A stretch of DNA of 64,000 nt from Microbotryomycetes sp. JL201 (taxonomy: Eukaryota; Basidiomycota; Microbotryomycetes): positions 124,001 to 188,000 of the forward strand of contig JAQYUZ010000014.1 in assembly GCA_033819885.1 (NCBI GenBank), given 5' to 3'. A program made the translations under genes and the position numbers. How positions within the stretch are numbered: position 1 is the first letter of the stretch; each line of letters opens with the position of its first letter. A model generated the notes under the pieces. The model saw nothing but the letters and a program-made list of their open reading frames with translations, did not search any database and was not told where the DNA came from. This document shows positions 22,586 to 32,044 of the stretch, piece by piece.

Positions 22586-23164
22586 TCACTTTTTCTCCAA
22601 AGCGTCCAACTCTTGCTGAACTTTTTGTTTTTGCCTTTCGACAATGTCCAACTGCTTTTCCAACTTTTCGATGTACTCTTGTTGCGACAAGGTGGTTACC
22701 GGACTGATTTGGTGTACCTTTCTTTTGACCCAATTGGAAGCAGATGCAAACAGTCTGTCAGACTGCTCAGAAAACGTCGGTCTCGGCTTGTTATCAAACT
22801 CGTGAGTGGCTTGAACTTTTTCGCTCAAGGATTGTCGGATAGGATCGTTCGTTAATGTAGGTGGTGTAACTGTTGTAGAAGGGTCAAGCCTTTGTTGCTG
22901 CTTGTTTTGTTGTTGTTCGACGTTTGCCAAGACTTTGATCCTCAACAAACTCGCTTCGTTGACGATGCCTTGAAACACCAGACAGCCGAGCCCGAGCGTG
23001 AACCCGGCTTTGATGCTGCCTCTTGTTCCCCTGACAAAGCTGTGAAACACCGTGCCACCTGAGAGACCTGCTACGAAACTTGGTGCCAAATTGTGAGTGT
23101 GCAGTTGTAAAGTGGTTGGCGGACTGTGGTCGAGTGGTGATTTGTGCAAGTCAAAAGCCACCAT
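22586..23164 (-). CDS. Small Tim17-like membrane protein with C-terminal coiled coil
   Basis: One intronless frame of 192 aa from the ATG at 23164 (MVAFDLHKSP). A Gly-rich hydrophobic stretch, LSGGTVFHSFVRGTRGSIKA then GFTLGLGCLVFQGIVNEASL, resembles the last membrane helices of Tim17/22/23-type proteins. A Gln-rich linker follows, and the C-terminus is a strong coiled coil (EYIEKLEKQLDIVERQKQKV). A mitochondrial membrane place is a guess from that similarity. It diverges from the IPMK gene over about 512 bp. Confidence 0.6.
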   Translation of the reverse strand: MVAFDLHKSPLDHSPPTTLQLHTHNLAPSFVAGLSGGTVFHSFVRGTRGSIKAGFTLGLGCLVFQGIVNEASLLRIKVLANVEQQQNKQQQRLDPSTTVTPPTLTNDPIRQSLSEKVQATHEFDNKPRPTFSEQSDRLFASASNWVKRKVHQISPVTTLSQQEYIEKLEKQLDIVERQKQKVQQELDALEKK

Positions 23165-23676
23165 TGTCGGCCTGATGAGGTATTCTCTCAAACCTGGTGC
23201 ATTTCGATTGCGCGTTGCGGAGCGGAGGATCAGTTGACGAGTGGCGATGGACAGACGGACCAGAGACCAGATGGCCGAGCGGACTCACTGAAAAACGTGA
23301 ATGAGAACATGCCGACGTTGACTGCCGTGCTGAACGCAGCGGGCATCGCTGGTATGTTTCTGATGATGCCAGTTGCTGAACCAGCAACGGCTCCGACGGC
23401 GGCTGACGATTCTCGTCAGCGCTTTGTTTTTCCTTTCCTTGAGAACTACAGGATGCAGAGATCCAACGCACTAAATGCTGCCGTGTCTTTGATGACTGTC
23501 AATGGCGCTGTCCGAAGTGTGTGGTCGACGAGCGTGCGACTGCTGTCATGTGGACGAGACGAGCCAGTAACAGGCTGCTGCCCTCCCATTGTTACCCCTG
23601 AAGGCGCGCGAATGTGCGAAATGGTGTGCAGCTGACTGAGAGGAGCGTGAAAGCGAGAGTTTAACCACCCGCCAAC
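23165..23676. promoter_or_regulatory. Divergent region before the IPMK gene
   Basis: Intergenic 512 bp between two divergent starts. It contains most of a 163-aa plus-strand frame (23144-23635) that overlaps the minus-strand start and shows no domain; I take it as spurious. No other signal recognised. Confidence 0.35.
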
Positions 23677-24931
23677 ATGTCGACGCTCAAACCGCGATTT
23701 GCCCAAGTTGGCGGGCACGAGGCGACCGTGACGCTCATGTCTGACGATTCCAGCATTGTCAACAAGCCGGCGACGCAGTCAGAGCTTGATTGGTACACTG
23801 TGACGGCGCCAGAGCTCGGCGGGATTCTCGGTGAATGGACGCCAGAATTCTACGGCAAGCTCACACTCCAAGGAAAACTCGCCCAGGACGATGATGCGCC
23901 TCAGCAGCAGCAAGATAGCAACGGAGACGAACCGACGCCAGAGGTCAGTCTGTACGCCAGTGGACGAGCAGACGACGCACGGGGCGCCACATTGGCTCGT
24001 CAAACCCTGTGTCGCATCATGTGAGCACACAGTTCGCTAACGCTTGTCTCCACTGCCAGATGATTGTGCTCGAGAACTTGACCTACCGGTTCAACAAGCC
24101 GAACGTGCTCGATATCAAACTGGGCACGCAGCTGTACGACGAACATGCGAGCGAAGAAAAGAAGCAAAGGATGGCGAAAGCGGCTCAGGAGACGACGAGT
24201 GCACAGACGGGTGTCAGGCTGACAGGTTTTCAGGCAAGTCTGCAACAGCTTTCAGCCACAGTCGACAGACAACCTCTGAACGCAGCTGTAATCTGTTCCA
24301 GGTTTGGTGCTCAGAATCGCAACATTACCACATTACGTCAAAATCTTTGGGAAAATCTATCAAAGTCGATCAATTGCATGACGGTTTTCTGCACTTTTTC
24401 GATCCACCGTCATCACCGTTTCCGCCTTCACTCGCCTCGGCCAAATCGAACCCTGAAACACTGCCGGGACAGTACTACATTCCTGTACTCAAGGCAATCG
24501 TCAAACGGTTGGACGAGATGGTTCAATTGTTGGACAAGCTCGAGATCAGAGTCAGAGGATCGTCATTGCTCATCGTCGTTGAAGGTGACCCAGAGACTCT
24601 CAAGTCGACGATGGAACGCATGACCAATGACTACATGACCTCGAACGATGTTACGCCTCAAATCACGAGCGCGCAAGACCAAAAAAATCAACGATCCGAA
24701 AACAACGAGGTCGATGACGATGACGACGATGACGAGGCCGACTCCTCTGATATCGAAGACGAGCATGGCAACGTTAAACCTTCGGCGTTGATACCGTTCG
24801 ACATCAAGTGGATTGATTTCGCTCACGCCAGGCTGGCCAGAGGCGAAGGACCGGATGAGGGATTGATTCTCGGAGTAAAAACGACAAGACAACATTTGCA
24901 AAAAATCATCGAGCGTTTAGAAATCTCATGA
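23677..24931 (+). CDS. ARG82: Inositol polyphosphate multikinase
   Basis: Phosphorylates inositol tris- and tetrakisphosphates in the nucleus and cytosol, feeding inositol pyrophosphate and transcription control. Exons 23677-23943, 24060-24233 and 24302-24931 give 356 aa. The IPK signature PxxxDxKLG appears as PNVLDIKLGTQLYDE. Further on are GVRLTGFQVWCSES, GKSIKVDQLHDGF, the SSLL motif (RGSSLLIVVEG) and the C-terminal IPFDIKWIDFAHARL with the catalytic Asp. An acidic run at 24710-24760 (DDDDDDDEADSSDIEDE) sits in the insert typical of fungal IPMK. The second intron (24234-24301) starts GCAAGT; that reading alone joins TGFQ to VWCSES in frame. Confidence 0.92.
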
Positions 24932-25181
24932 CACGACATGTATCTATTTACACCTTTTATCCTTTTTAGAAATTTGATTTATGCTCATCTGTTTTCTTGT
25001 CACGCCACGTTCAAGCTGAGGGAATCTCGATGCAGTGCTACAAATCATACCTTCTACGAAAGACACAAATTGAGAAAGTGTTTACATATCAACGTGACCT
25101 AGCGAACGCACAAGGCCATCGTGCATCGCAAGTCTACGCGACCACGAGAATGAAAGTGTATCCAAAAGTGGAGGGGCTTTC

Positions 25182-26678
25182 TCATTGCCTGTTGACAGCC
25201 TGCAGCGGCAAGTGCGTGAAAGAAGGTTGGGCGGCCCGTTGGTCTCCTCCCATGGGACCATACACATTGTGATCCTGAGCTTCCCTCCGTTCCCTCTCTT
25301 CAATGGCGGACCAAGGCGTTTGACCTTGACCGTTGAGCATCCCTGGTTGTTGCTGCTGTACCAAAGAGTTTGTTCTTGATGGAACCATCATGATTGATGA
25401 ATGGCCAATGTCACCTTTGCTGGGTCTTTTGCCGCCGTAATTGACCCCGTCATCGTACTCTGGGTTGAATTGACTTGGCGCATCCGCATACGGCCCGACA
25501 TCTCCATCGACTGTGGCTTCTACCAGACCACCTCTCCTGACTCTGACGACTTCGAATGCTCCATCGTTGCTACCGTCGTCGCCTGCGAGAGCAGCACGAG
25601 CTTTTTGTTCTAGCAAGATTTGAGGATAGAGCGCACGAGCTCGCATGTAGACAATGTACAATGCAAGGACAGTCATGAGTGCCGTTAAAAACAAGACTGA
25701 CAGACTGATTTTGCGTTGTTTCTGACAACCATAAAATGAGTCAGCGCGTCTGGTTTGCGAGTATCGTGCATGTGCCGTAACGTACATTGACCGTTGCTTG
25801 GTCTTCGGTCGCATCAGTCTCGCCAAACATGACGCCGAGATAGACGATGGCGAGTTGCTTTGGAAGGGTAATGATGACGGCCAGACTGTATTTGAGGATG
25901 CCAACGCCGATCGTGCTTTGCATCGCCGTCACGACCTGAACACCAGGGCCAAGTCAGCACATGAAGAGTATTCTCACCCTGTTCGGGAACGTACATGACC
26001 AGGTATCGCGCTAAAGCGAACTACGACCAGGATCCACAGGCCACCCTCCCTCATCATTCGCGCGACGCAGGCGTAAAAGATTGATTTTTGCTCAATTTTT
26101 GCGGCTTTTGCAGAGAAAAAGTACTTGAACATGATGTAGCACGCCATTTCACCTAGGAACGTTCCTGCCGAGACTATTGCGAAACCGATCCACAAACCCC
26201 AAATCAAGCCGACAACGAGGATGACAACTTCGTGACCGCCGAGAGGTGGGAAGCTGAGGATGACGAGGACGGCGATTGGGATGGCCCAGCTGGCCGGTGT
26301 GTCGATAATGTCTTGCTTCCGAGGTTCGAACCATCGTACGATCGGGTCTTGATAGATGGCGAGCAAGATCAAAGCTGCTGTCAAGATGATGGCCAGGATC
26401 CAATAGACTGTCGGTTGTTCAAGCACAGCACGCGGTCAGTAAATCTTTGTAGGCGGACGCCACTTGTGATTGGGCTCCACACGAGTTGGTCCCGGTCGTT
26501 GATACGCGTTGCAGTGCTGTGCTTTGGCGATACAGGGTGTTGACTTACTCCAATACTTTCTTCTGAAGCTGTTTTTGATTGATTTCTTCCAGTCGTGGTG
26601 TCTGACGAACGATCCGAGCTCCTTTGAAGCATCTCGCGCCTCTCGCCATTCGCCGGCGACACTTGCTTGCAGTCCCAT
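25182..26678 (-). CDS. TVP38: TVP38/TMEM64-family (VTT-domain) Golgi membrane protein
   Basis: Four exons, 26549-26678, 25995-26407, 25786-25935 and 25182-25721, give 410 aa. After a 43-residue cytosolic start come hydrophobic spans (IYWILAIILTAALILLAIY; WAIPIAVLVILSFPPLGGHE). The VTT/SNARE-associated domain has FPPLGGHEVVILVVGLIWG, GTFLGEMACYIMFKYFF and RFSAIPGHVVTAMQSTIGVG. A last span (SLSVLFLTALMTVLALYIVY) precedes a 150-residue Gln/Pro-rich tail not essential to the family. Members handle lipid scrambling or membrane trafficking. The RFSAIPGH|VVTA join confirms the second intron. Confidence 0.88.
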
Positions 26679-27108
26679 GTTGGCGTTATGTCGGTCTTTG
26701 TTGGTTGCGTGTGTGCGAGGGCGCGTCAATACCGGACAAGCTGGTCAAGGCTGGCTCAGTTTGCTGCGGGAGGCTGGCACAGCACCGCGACGCAGCTTGC
26801 GACAGATGCGCAGAGCGAGCACAAGCCAGGCACAGACTGCCGCACACTATTCTGTGTTGCGCGTTGCCGATGAGCTGGCGCCGATGCTGTGAAGGGACAG
26901 TGAGAGCGCACAGCCGCTGCGTCTCTCGTCGCGACGCGTCCTGCGCCTCTTCAGGCGGTGCACTGTACAAATCCAGTATCAAAGCTGCGCGCTACCGGCA
27001 ACTCCCGTCGAGAAATGTACACATAAAGAGAAATCAAAGTGTCTGTCATACAAAGTATTCGTGTAATCGTGAACAAGTTGGCACGGCGCACAGCGCGCGT
27101 ACGCGCAT
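26679..27108. promoter_or_regulatory. Upstream region of TVP38
   Basis: Gap of 430 bp ahead of the TVP38 start and after the end of the small leftward gene. Several open frames up to about 200 aa cross it on the plus strand but have no domain and overlap real exons. Nothing else seen. Confidence 0.3.
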
Positions 27109-27588
27109 TCAAGCCGTCGCCCCGAGCCTCGCCTTGAGGTGTTGCTCCCGCTCGTGTACGGCAGCCAGCATCCTATCCAACTCGTCGAGCTCAGCCTGCT
27201 TGGCTTCGACCGAGCGGCGCCTGCCCGCGTCGTCAGCGCAATTCTCGAGCTCAGGCCCCTCGGGTCCGCGTATAGGCATCCGGAACGCACTTGTTCTGCA
27301 CTTGAGCCTCCAATGATGCTGTAGCTCCCACGTGGCTCACACTCGATTGCGCCGCCGCCGTGTCTAGCCTGACTATGTCGACGAGCTGGTCGGTGCTGCA
27401 GAGACCGAATCAGCTAAGCACGCTACGCTACGGAACATGTCTAGCCTGAGCGACAGCCACAGCTCATGAAACACGTGTAAGAGCGACGACCGCCTCATCT
27501 GCTCTGCAAAAAGGATAGTCGTCGGCCACGCAGACTTACTGTTGCGACGAGTCAGTCCCAAGTTCAACACCCAGGCTGCCGTTGCCAT
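27109..27588 (-). CDS. Small protein of unknown function with C-terminal coiled coil
   Basis: Predicted by joining four exons in phase: 27540-27588, 27491-27503 (13 nt), 27302-27395 and 27109-27258, giving 101 aa. The start is MATAAWVLNLGLTRRNKQMR; the middle is RTDQLVDIVRLDTAAAQSSV; the end is a coiled-coil stretch, RRSVEAKQAELDELDRMLAA then VHEREQHLKARLGATA. I do not recognise it. The length and Ala-rich, Arg-containing N-terminus would fit a small mitochondrial or assembly-factor protein, but this is weak. All splice sites are GT-AG and every phase closes, which supports the model. It lies head-to-tail behind glyoxalase I. Confidence 0.5.
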
Positions 27589-27793
27589 TCAAGATAGACC
27601 CTCGCAAATCAAGCCGAGACATGATCGAACGTCGTCGACACAATCGGGTCAGGCGATAGCGGGTCAGATCACCTTTTTCCGGCAATGTGGCGCCCAAAGG
27701 AGGTTTCGCGTTAATTTACTGCCGCCTTGTCGAGCCGTCGAAAGATACACAAACACACACTGCTTCTTTTCAATCTAAGCTCTATCGACAAAT

Positions 27794-28542
27794 CTACCAT
27801 CGCTTCTGGGGCAGAAGCTCGATCCAGTAACCATCGGGATCGAGAATGAAGGCGCTTTTTGCGTGATGAATCAGTTCCTGTAGAGAGATTCAATGAGAAT
27901 TGTCACGACTCACATGTGGCGCATGCGACCTTCCTCTGGGCGCTTTTTGAACTTGACACCGAGGCTGTCGTACCTCTTGCACGCCTCTTCGACGTCATCC
28001 ACAGACAGCGCAATGTGGCCGAACCCTTTGGAAGCGTCATCGTTGCCGGAGCAGTAACTGAAATCCTTGTCGTCTTCAGTACCCTTGTTCCAGCAAAGTT
28101 CGAGGATTCCGGATCGCTCAAACATCTTTTGAGCCTTTTCTTCCTTTGACAAGCTTTCTTGACCCTCGAGAGGGAATGCCATGAAGTAGTTGACGAAAGA
28201 GCCGCCATCCATCTCGTGAATCAGCTCCATACCAATGATCTGTCAGAGAGACATTCCAGCTTGATGTCAGAGCATTTGTCCCTGGGCCAGGCAAGACTCA
28301 CGCGTTGGTAAAAGTCGAGAGAGACCTGGCGGCAGAGAGGGTTCAGTAGCCACCAAGGATACTTTTGGACTGCTGCCATCTCACCTTAGGGTCTTTGACT
28401 GCACGCGTGAACGAGCGGGACGGAGGTGTGGGACCGATGATGTCAGACGACGCCCAACCTGTCTTCATGCAAGCCTATGATCCGGACGAGCAAGGCAACA
28501 CTCACTGCGAAACATGGTGTGATTAAACTGGACGGGCGCCAT
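27794..28542 (-). CDS. GLO1: Glyoxalase I (lactoylglutathione lyase)
   Basis: Isomerises the methylglyoxal-glutathione hemithioacetal to S-lactoylglutathione. Five exons, 28506-28542, 28385-28398 (14 nt), 28302-28325 (24 nt), 27914-28239 and 27794-27854, give 153 aa, the length of a single-domain monomer. Metal-site and family blocks: FNHTMFRIKDPKVSLDFYQR, GILELCWNKGTE, GFGHIALSVDDVEEACKRY and RHIAFILDPDGYWIELLPQ (the His, Glu, His, Glu metal ligands lie in these). The 14-nt exon gives IKDPK. A longer reading of exon 2 from an ATG at about 28469 is possible but loses NHTMFR. The last acceptor is a non-obvious AAAAAG at 27855, needed for AFILDPDGYW. Confidence 0.92.
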
Positions 28543-28808
28543 AGTGTTTTGGAGTGTGGTGAAGCCTGAGAGAACCCTGCGCTCGAAGGCTAGTGACTGG
28601 CGAGACCCCTGTTTCCGGTCAAGTAGATTGGTTTTCATCATGAACGTCGCGGGAAAACTGAGCTTATGAATGTAAAACCCCTCGAGCAGTGGCGTCTATT
28701 TTTCGTAGCAAGGTATTTGCTTTGCACGTGACGACGGGCACGGCCCGCCCGCCGCCCTCTCTTTCGAGCGCGTCCATCCCCGGCCAAGCCGATTCGAAGC
28801 GGGCGGAG

Positions 28809-31800
28809 ATGGACGACGATGGGGTGACGAGCCCTGGTGGAGGGCTATCAGCGGGGACGAGTGCGGCACCAAAGCGTGTCACGGTCAAGCGCAGCCAGCG
28901 CGCGGTCAGTCTCAACTCTTCCACATACGAGCTCACTCGATTGACTCATTCCGTCGTCGAACGCAGTGCGTGCAATGTCGCAAGTTGAAAAAGACTGTCC
29001 GTCTGTGCCGGCTCGCCTTGCCAATCCGATGTGCATGCTCAGTGGCTGATTTGTTTGGTGGTCTGAGCCGAGCAGTGCGTTCCCGACACAGAGGGTACAG
29101 GCGTTCCGTGTTTGCGATGCAAAAAGAACGGAACTCAATGCGTCTTTGACAAGCCAGCGAGCAGCGTCGTTGAGGACGAGTACGCACTTATATTGCCTGC
29201 GCGGCAGACGTAACGGGCTCGGGCCACATCTAACCGCCATGATGTCTGCAGGGGGTTAAGCAGGCTCAGCACAATAGAAGCAACGCTCGCAACACAAGAA
29301 CGCAGACTTGACACGATCGTGTCCTCGATCGGTCAAATCACGGGCAAGTGTCAAGTTTGTGCTTTGCTTGAATTGTTCTCTGAGCTGACCTGAGAGAGGG
29401 CTCCCTGCGAGCAGCAAACCTGCACGAAGTGCTCGGATGGATCAGGTCAAATGCCATGGGAGGACCAGCGACGCCTCACTCTCACGACGCTATGCATCAG
29501 GCCTTGTTCAACCCGAGCTTGAGCGGAGCGGCTGCTCTGAATCCGCCACAGGTTGCGACGAATGCTCCGCTGCCAGTGCCCAATCCGCCGTCGCTCCCGA
29601 TCTTCTCGGCGTCAATCCTGCACCCGGCTTCGACGTCAAAACAGTCAGACTCTGCATCGCCAGCTGGCTCGACGAGCCGATTAGACGCCTTGGCCCACCT
29701 GGCAGCTTCGCCAGACTCGAGCCACGCCCCAGGCAGCGGCCAGGTGGACAGATTTGCGTCCCGCTTGCACGCGCCAATCCAAGCCCTAGCAGATGCAGCC
29801 GACCAGCTGCAGCAGAGTGGCGGCGATGACACAGCAGCGGCGAGCGAACCAAAATACAAGCCAGGCCCGATCAGCCAAGCAGAAGAGCGTCCGAAGAAGC
29901 GGGCGCGCATGGCTATGGGTGCAGCAGCACTCGCAGCCATCACGCCTTCGGACCGGCCACTCGACGTCGTCAGCAAAGGGATCATCACGGACAGGCAGGC
30001 TCGCTCACTCGTTTTGCTGTGGCTCAAGGAACTGCAACCTTTCTGCTCCATCATTGACCCCGAAACACCCTACAACACGCTGCGCTCAAACACGTTCAGG
30101 TTCAACGTACTCTTGTACACGGCTTTGCGTGCCCAGACGGGCAACAACGTTCCCTCGAAAGAGTTGATTGCCGTTGCAGAGCAAGTCCGGGACGCGGTTC
30201 GACACGTTATCTTTGACACGGCCCCGCAGCTTGAGACAATCCAAGCTCTGGCCATTTTGGCATGCTATCACGACGAGCCGTACACTTTGTCAGGGCACGC
30301 ACTGCGCTTGGCTTTGTCGGTTCGGTTCGAGACAACGTTTGAGTTACTGGAAGAACACGGATGGGACAAGGCGGACGACAGGGCCAGACACCTGACGTCT
30401 CAACTCCGATTGTGGTTGTACCTTGTCTTTCTCGAGTTCAAGCACACCCGCAGCACAGGTCGATTGATCCTACTGCGGCAAGAAGACGTCGATTTTTTGG
30501 ACGAGAACGCCGATAGACTTTTGACGCTGCCGCACTCGATACCCGATGACAGGCGCACGGTGGCCAATCTCAAGCTGACTTTTGTCGAAAGGCGCATTTT
30601 GCTTAAAGCAAGGACGTTCACTGTGGATGACGACATACCGGCGCGCGTGGCGTTCTTTAACCAGACGAGGGATCTACTCTTGGCGAGACATCAGACGTAC
30701 GATGCCAAACTTGGCGAGTCGAAGCAGGACCACATTGAGCGTATAAACTCCTTCCTGACGAAATTTCCTATCGCAGCCGAAGTGTACCGTTCGAGCATGG
30801 ACTGGCGGCGAAGGAGTCAGATGCGACATTACACCGAGTCGATCATGTTTCTCGCGGCAAACACGTTCGGTCAACTCTTGTTTGAGCGCAGAAATGACCC
30901 CGAAATACGTCAGATCGCCCAAGATGCTCTCGTTGCCGCTCAGACCACCGTCAGGGTCGTGTTGCACTCCCCTGCCTATGTCGCCAGCGTCAAATTCTGC
31001 GGATATCTGTTCAGGGTTGACATTGTGTTTGCCGCACTGTTGATGCTCAAATTGGCGAGAATTTTCCCGAGCGTCGTTTTGCCGGCCGATGTCAATGCAG
31101 ACCTGTCGCAGCTGGTCGAGCTACTGAGCGAGACAGCGGGATCGCAGCGTTTCTCATCAATTCTGAGGTGCGAATCTTCTGTTACATGTGTGCCTTGAGA
31201 TATGTGTACCGATCTCCATTCTACCCACAGGCATGCCAAGGATCAGTATCTCGCCTCCATCTCCGGCTCGTCTCCAGCACTTATGGCCAACGTTCAACCA
31301 CAGCAACAAGCTCAGACGATGGAGCAATCAATATTTTCTCCGTCTGCTTTTGAGATGCCTACTCATGCCTCGACATCTACGGCAACCGGTGACGTTCCAC
31401 CCATCTTGCCACCTTGGCTAGCTTCTCAACTTGATCCGCCATCAACCTCTTCATCTCGACAACAACAACGACAACTTCAACAACAACAACAACAACAACA
31501 ACAAACAGACCAAACACGTTATCAACCACATTCGCAACAAAATCACTCCCCGAACGTTCTGACACCAGACTTTTTCGACGTTGCTGGTCCGGCGACAACA
31601 GCTTCTTTGGATTCTTCAACCTCACCGCTCGCTGCACATCTTGGACCAAACCAGAACCAACAGGTATACCAACAGCAGCAGCAGCAGCAGCAACAACAAC
31701 AACAACAACAACAAGTTATTTCAATGTCCAACGTGACTACTGCAGCTCTACTTCCAGGTGAATTAGACATTGATTGGACAAGTCTGCCAAGAGAATTCTT

Positions 31801-31903
31801 GTTGGGCAATCTAGAGTCGACGACAGACTTGTTGGACGGGAACTGGTTGACGAACGGTTTGTTCAACGGTATGGGAGGGGGAGGATTTGACGACGGGTCA
31901 TGA
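28809..31903 (+). CDS. Zn2Cys6 fungal transcription factor with poly-Q tail
   Basis: Six exons in phase, 28809-28904, 28967-28996, 29076-29179, 29252-29343, 29415-31167 and 31231-31903, give 915 aa. The binuclear zinc cluster is assembled from three exons: CVQCRKLKKTC, then VPDTEGTGVPCLRCKKNGTQ and the last Cys (C-x2-C-x6-C...C-x2-C-x6-C). A short coiled-coil linker follows (LSTIEATLATQERRLDTIVS). The middle region (about residues 290-640) looks like a fungal MHR: ARSLVLLWLKELQPFCSIID, ALRLALSVRFETTFELLEE. The C-terminus has two poly-Gln tracts and a possible activation region (LDIDWTSLPREFLLGNLEST). The fourth intron (29344-29414) starts GCAAGT. It diverges from GLO1 by 266 bp. Targets unknown. 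Confidence 0.85.
31460..31504 (+). repeat. CAA-type trinucleotide repeat (poly-Gln) in the zinc-cluster factor
   Basis: A tract of mostly CAA codons coding for Gln, broken by a few Arg/Leu codons. It lies in the C-terminal region and is likely length-variable between strains. Confidence 0.85.
31671..31714 (+). repeat. CAG/CAA trinucleotide repeat (poly-Gln), second tract
   Basis: Begins as CAG codons and continues as CAA codons, giving about 15 Gln in a row in the same protein. Confidence 0.85.
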
Positions 31904-31910
31904 GTTTGAT

Positions 31911-31929
31911 TGAGAGAGAGAGAGAGAGA
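31911..31929. repeat. (GA)n microsatellite
   Basis: A short pure GA run in the 141-bp convergent gap after the zinc-cluster factor stop and before the topoisomerase stop. Confidence 0.8.
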
Positions 31930-32044
31930 AAAGTTGCATTGTACAACAAAACCATTATAGAAACAATCCAGGAACAGCGGGAAAAGAAGCGAAACGTGTT
32001 GACGAGCGACACAACCAGCCTTGCCGCTGGCCTCGCGGCGTAAA

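Noticed and set aside
23144-23635. Plus-strand 163-codon open frame before IPMK
   Set aside because: Overlaps the start of the minus-strand Tim17-like gene and has no domain; likely chance in GC-rich promoter DNA.
26321-26340. GGTTCGAACC-like T-loop suggesting a tRNA
   Set aside because: Lies inside the TVP38 coding exon and no acceptor stem or anticodon arm surrounds it.
26624-27316. Plus-strand 230-codon open frame
   Set aside because: Runs antisense over the TVP38 first exon and the small coiled-coil gene; Cys/Arg/Ser-rich text without a domain.
28398-28469. Alternative ATG exon for glyoxalase I
   Set aside because: It enters KDPK in frame but replaces the conserved NHTMFR block; could be a minor isoform.
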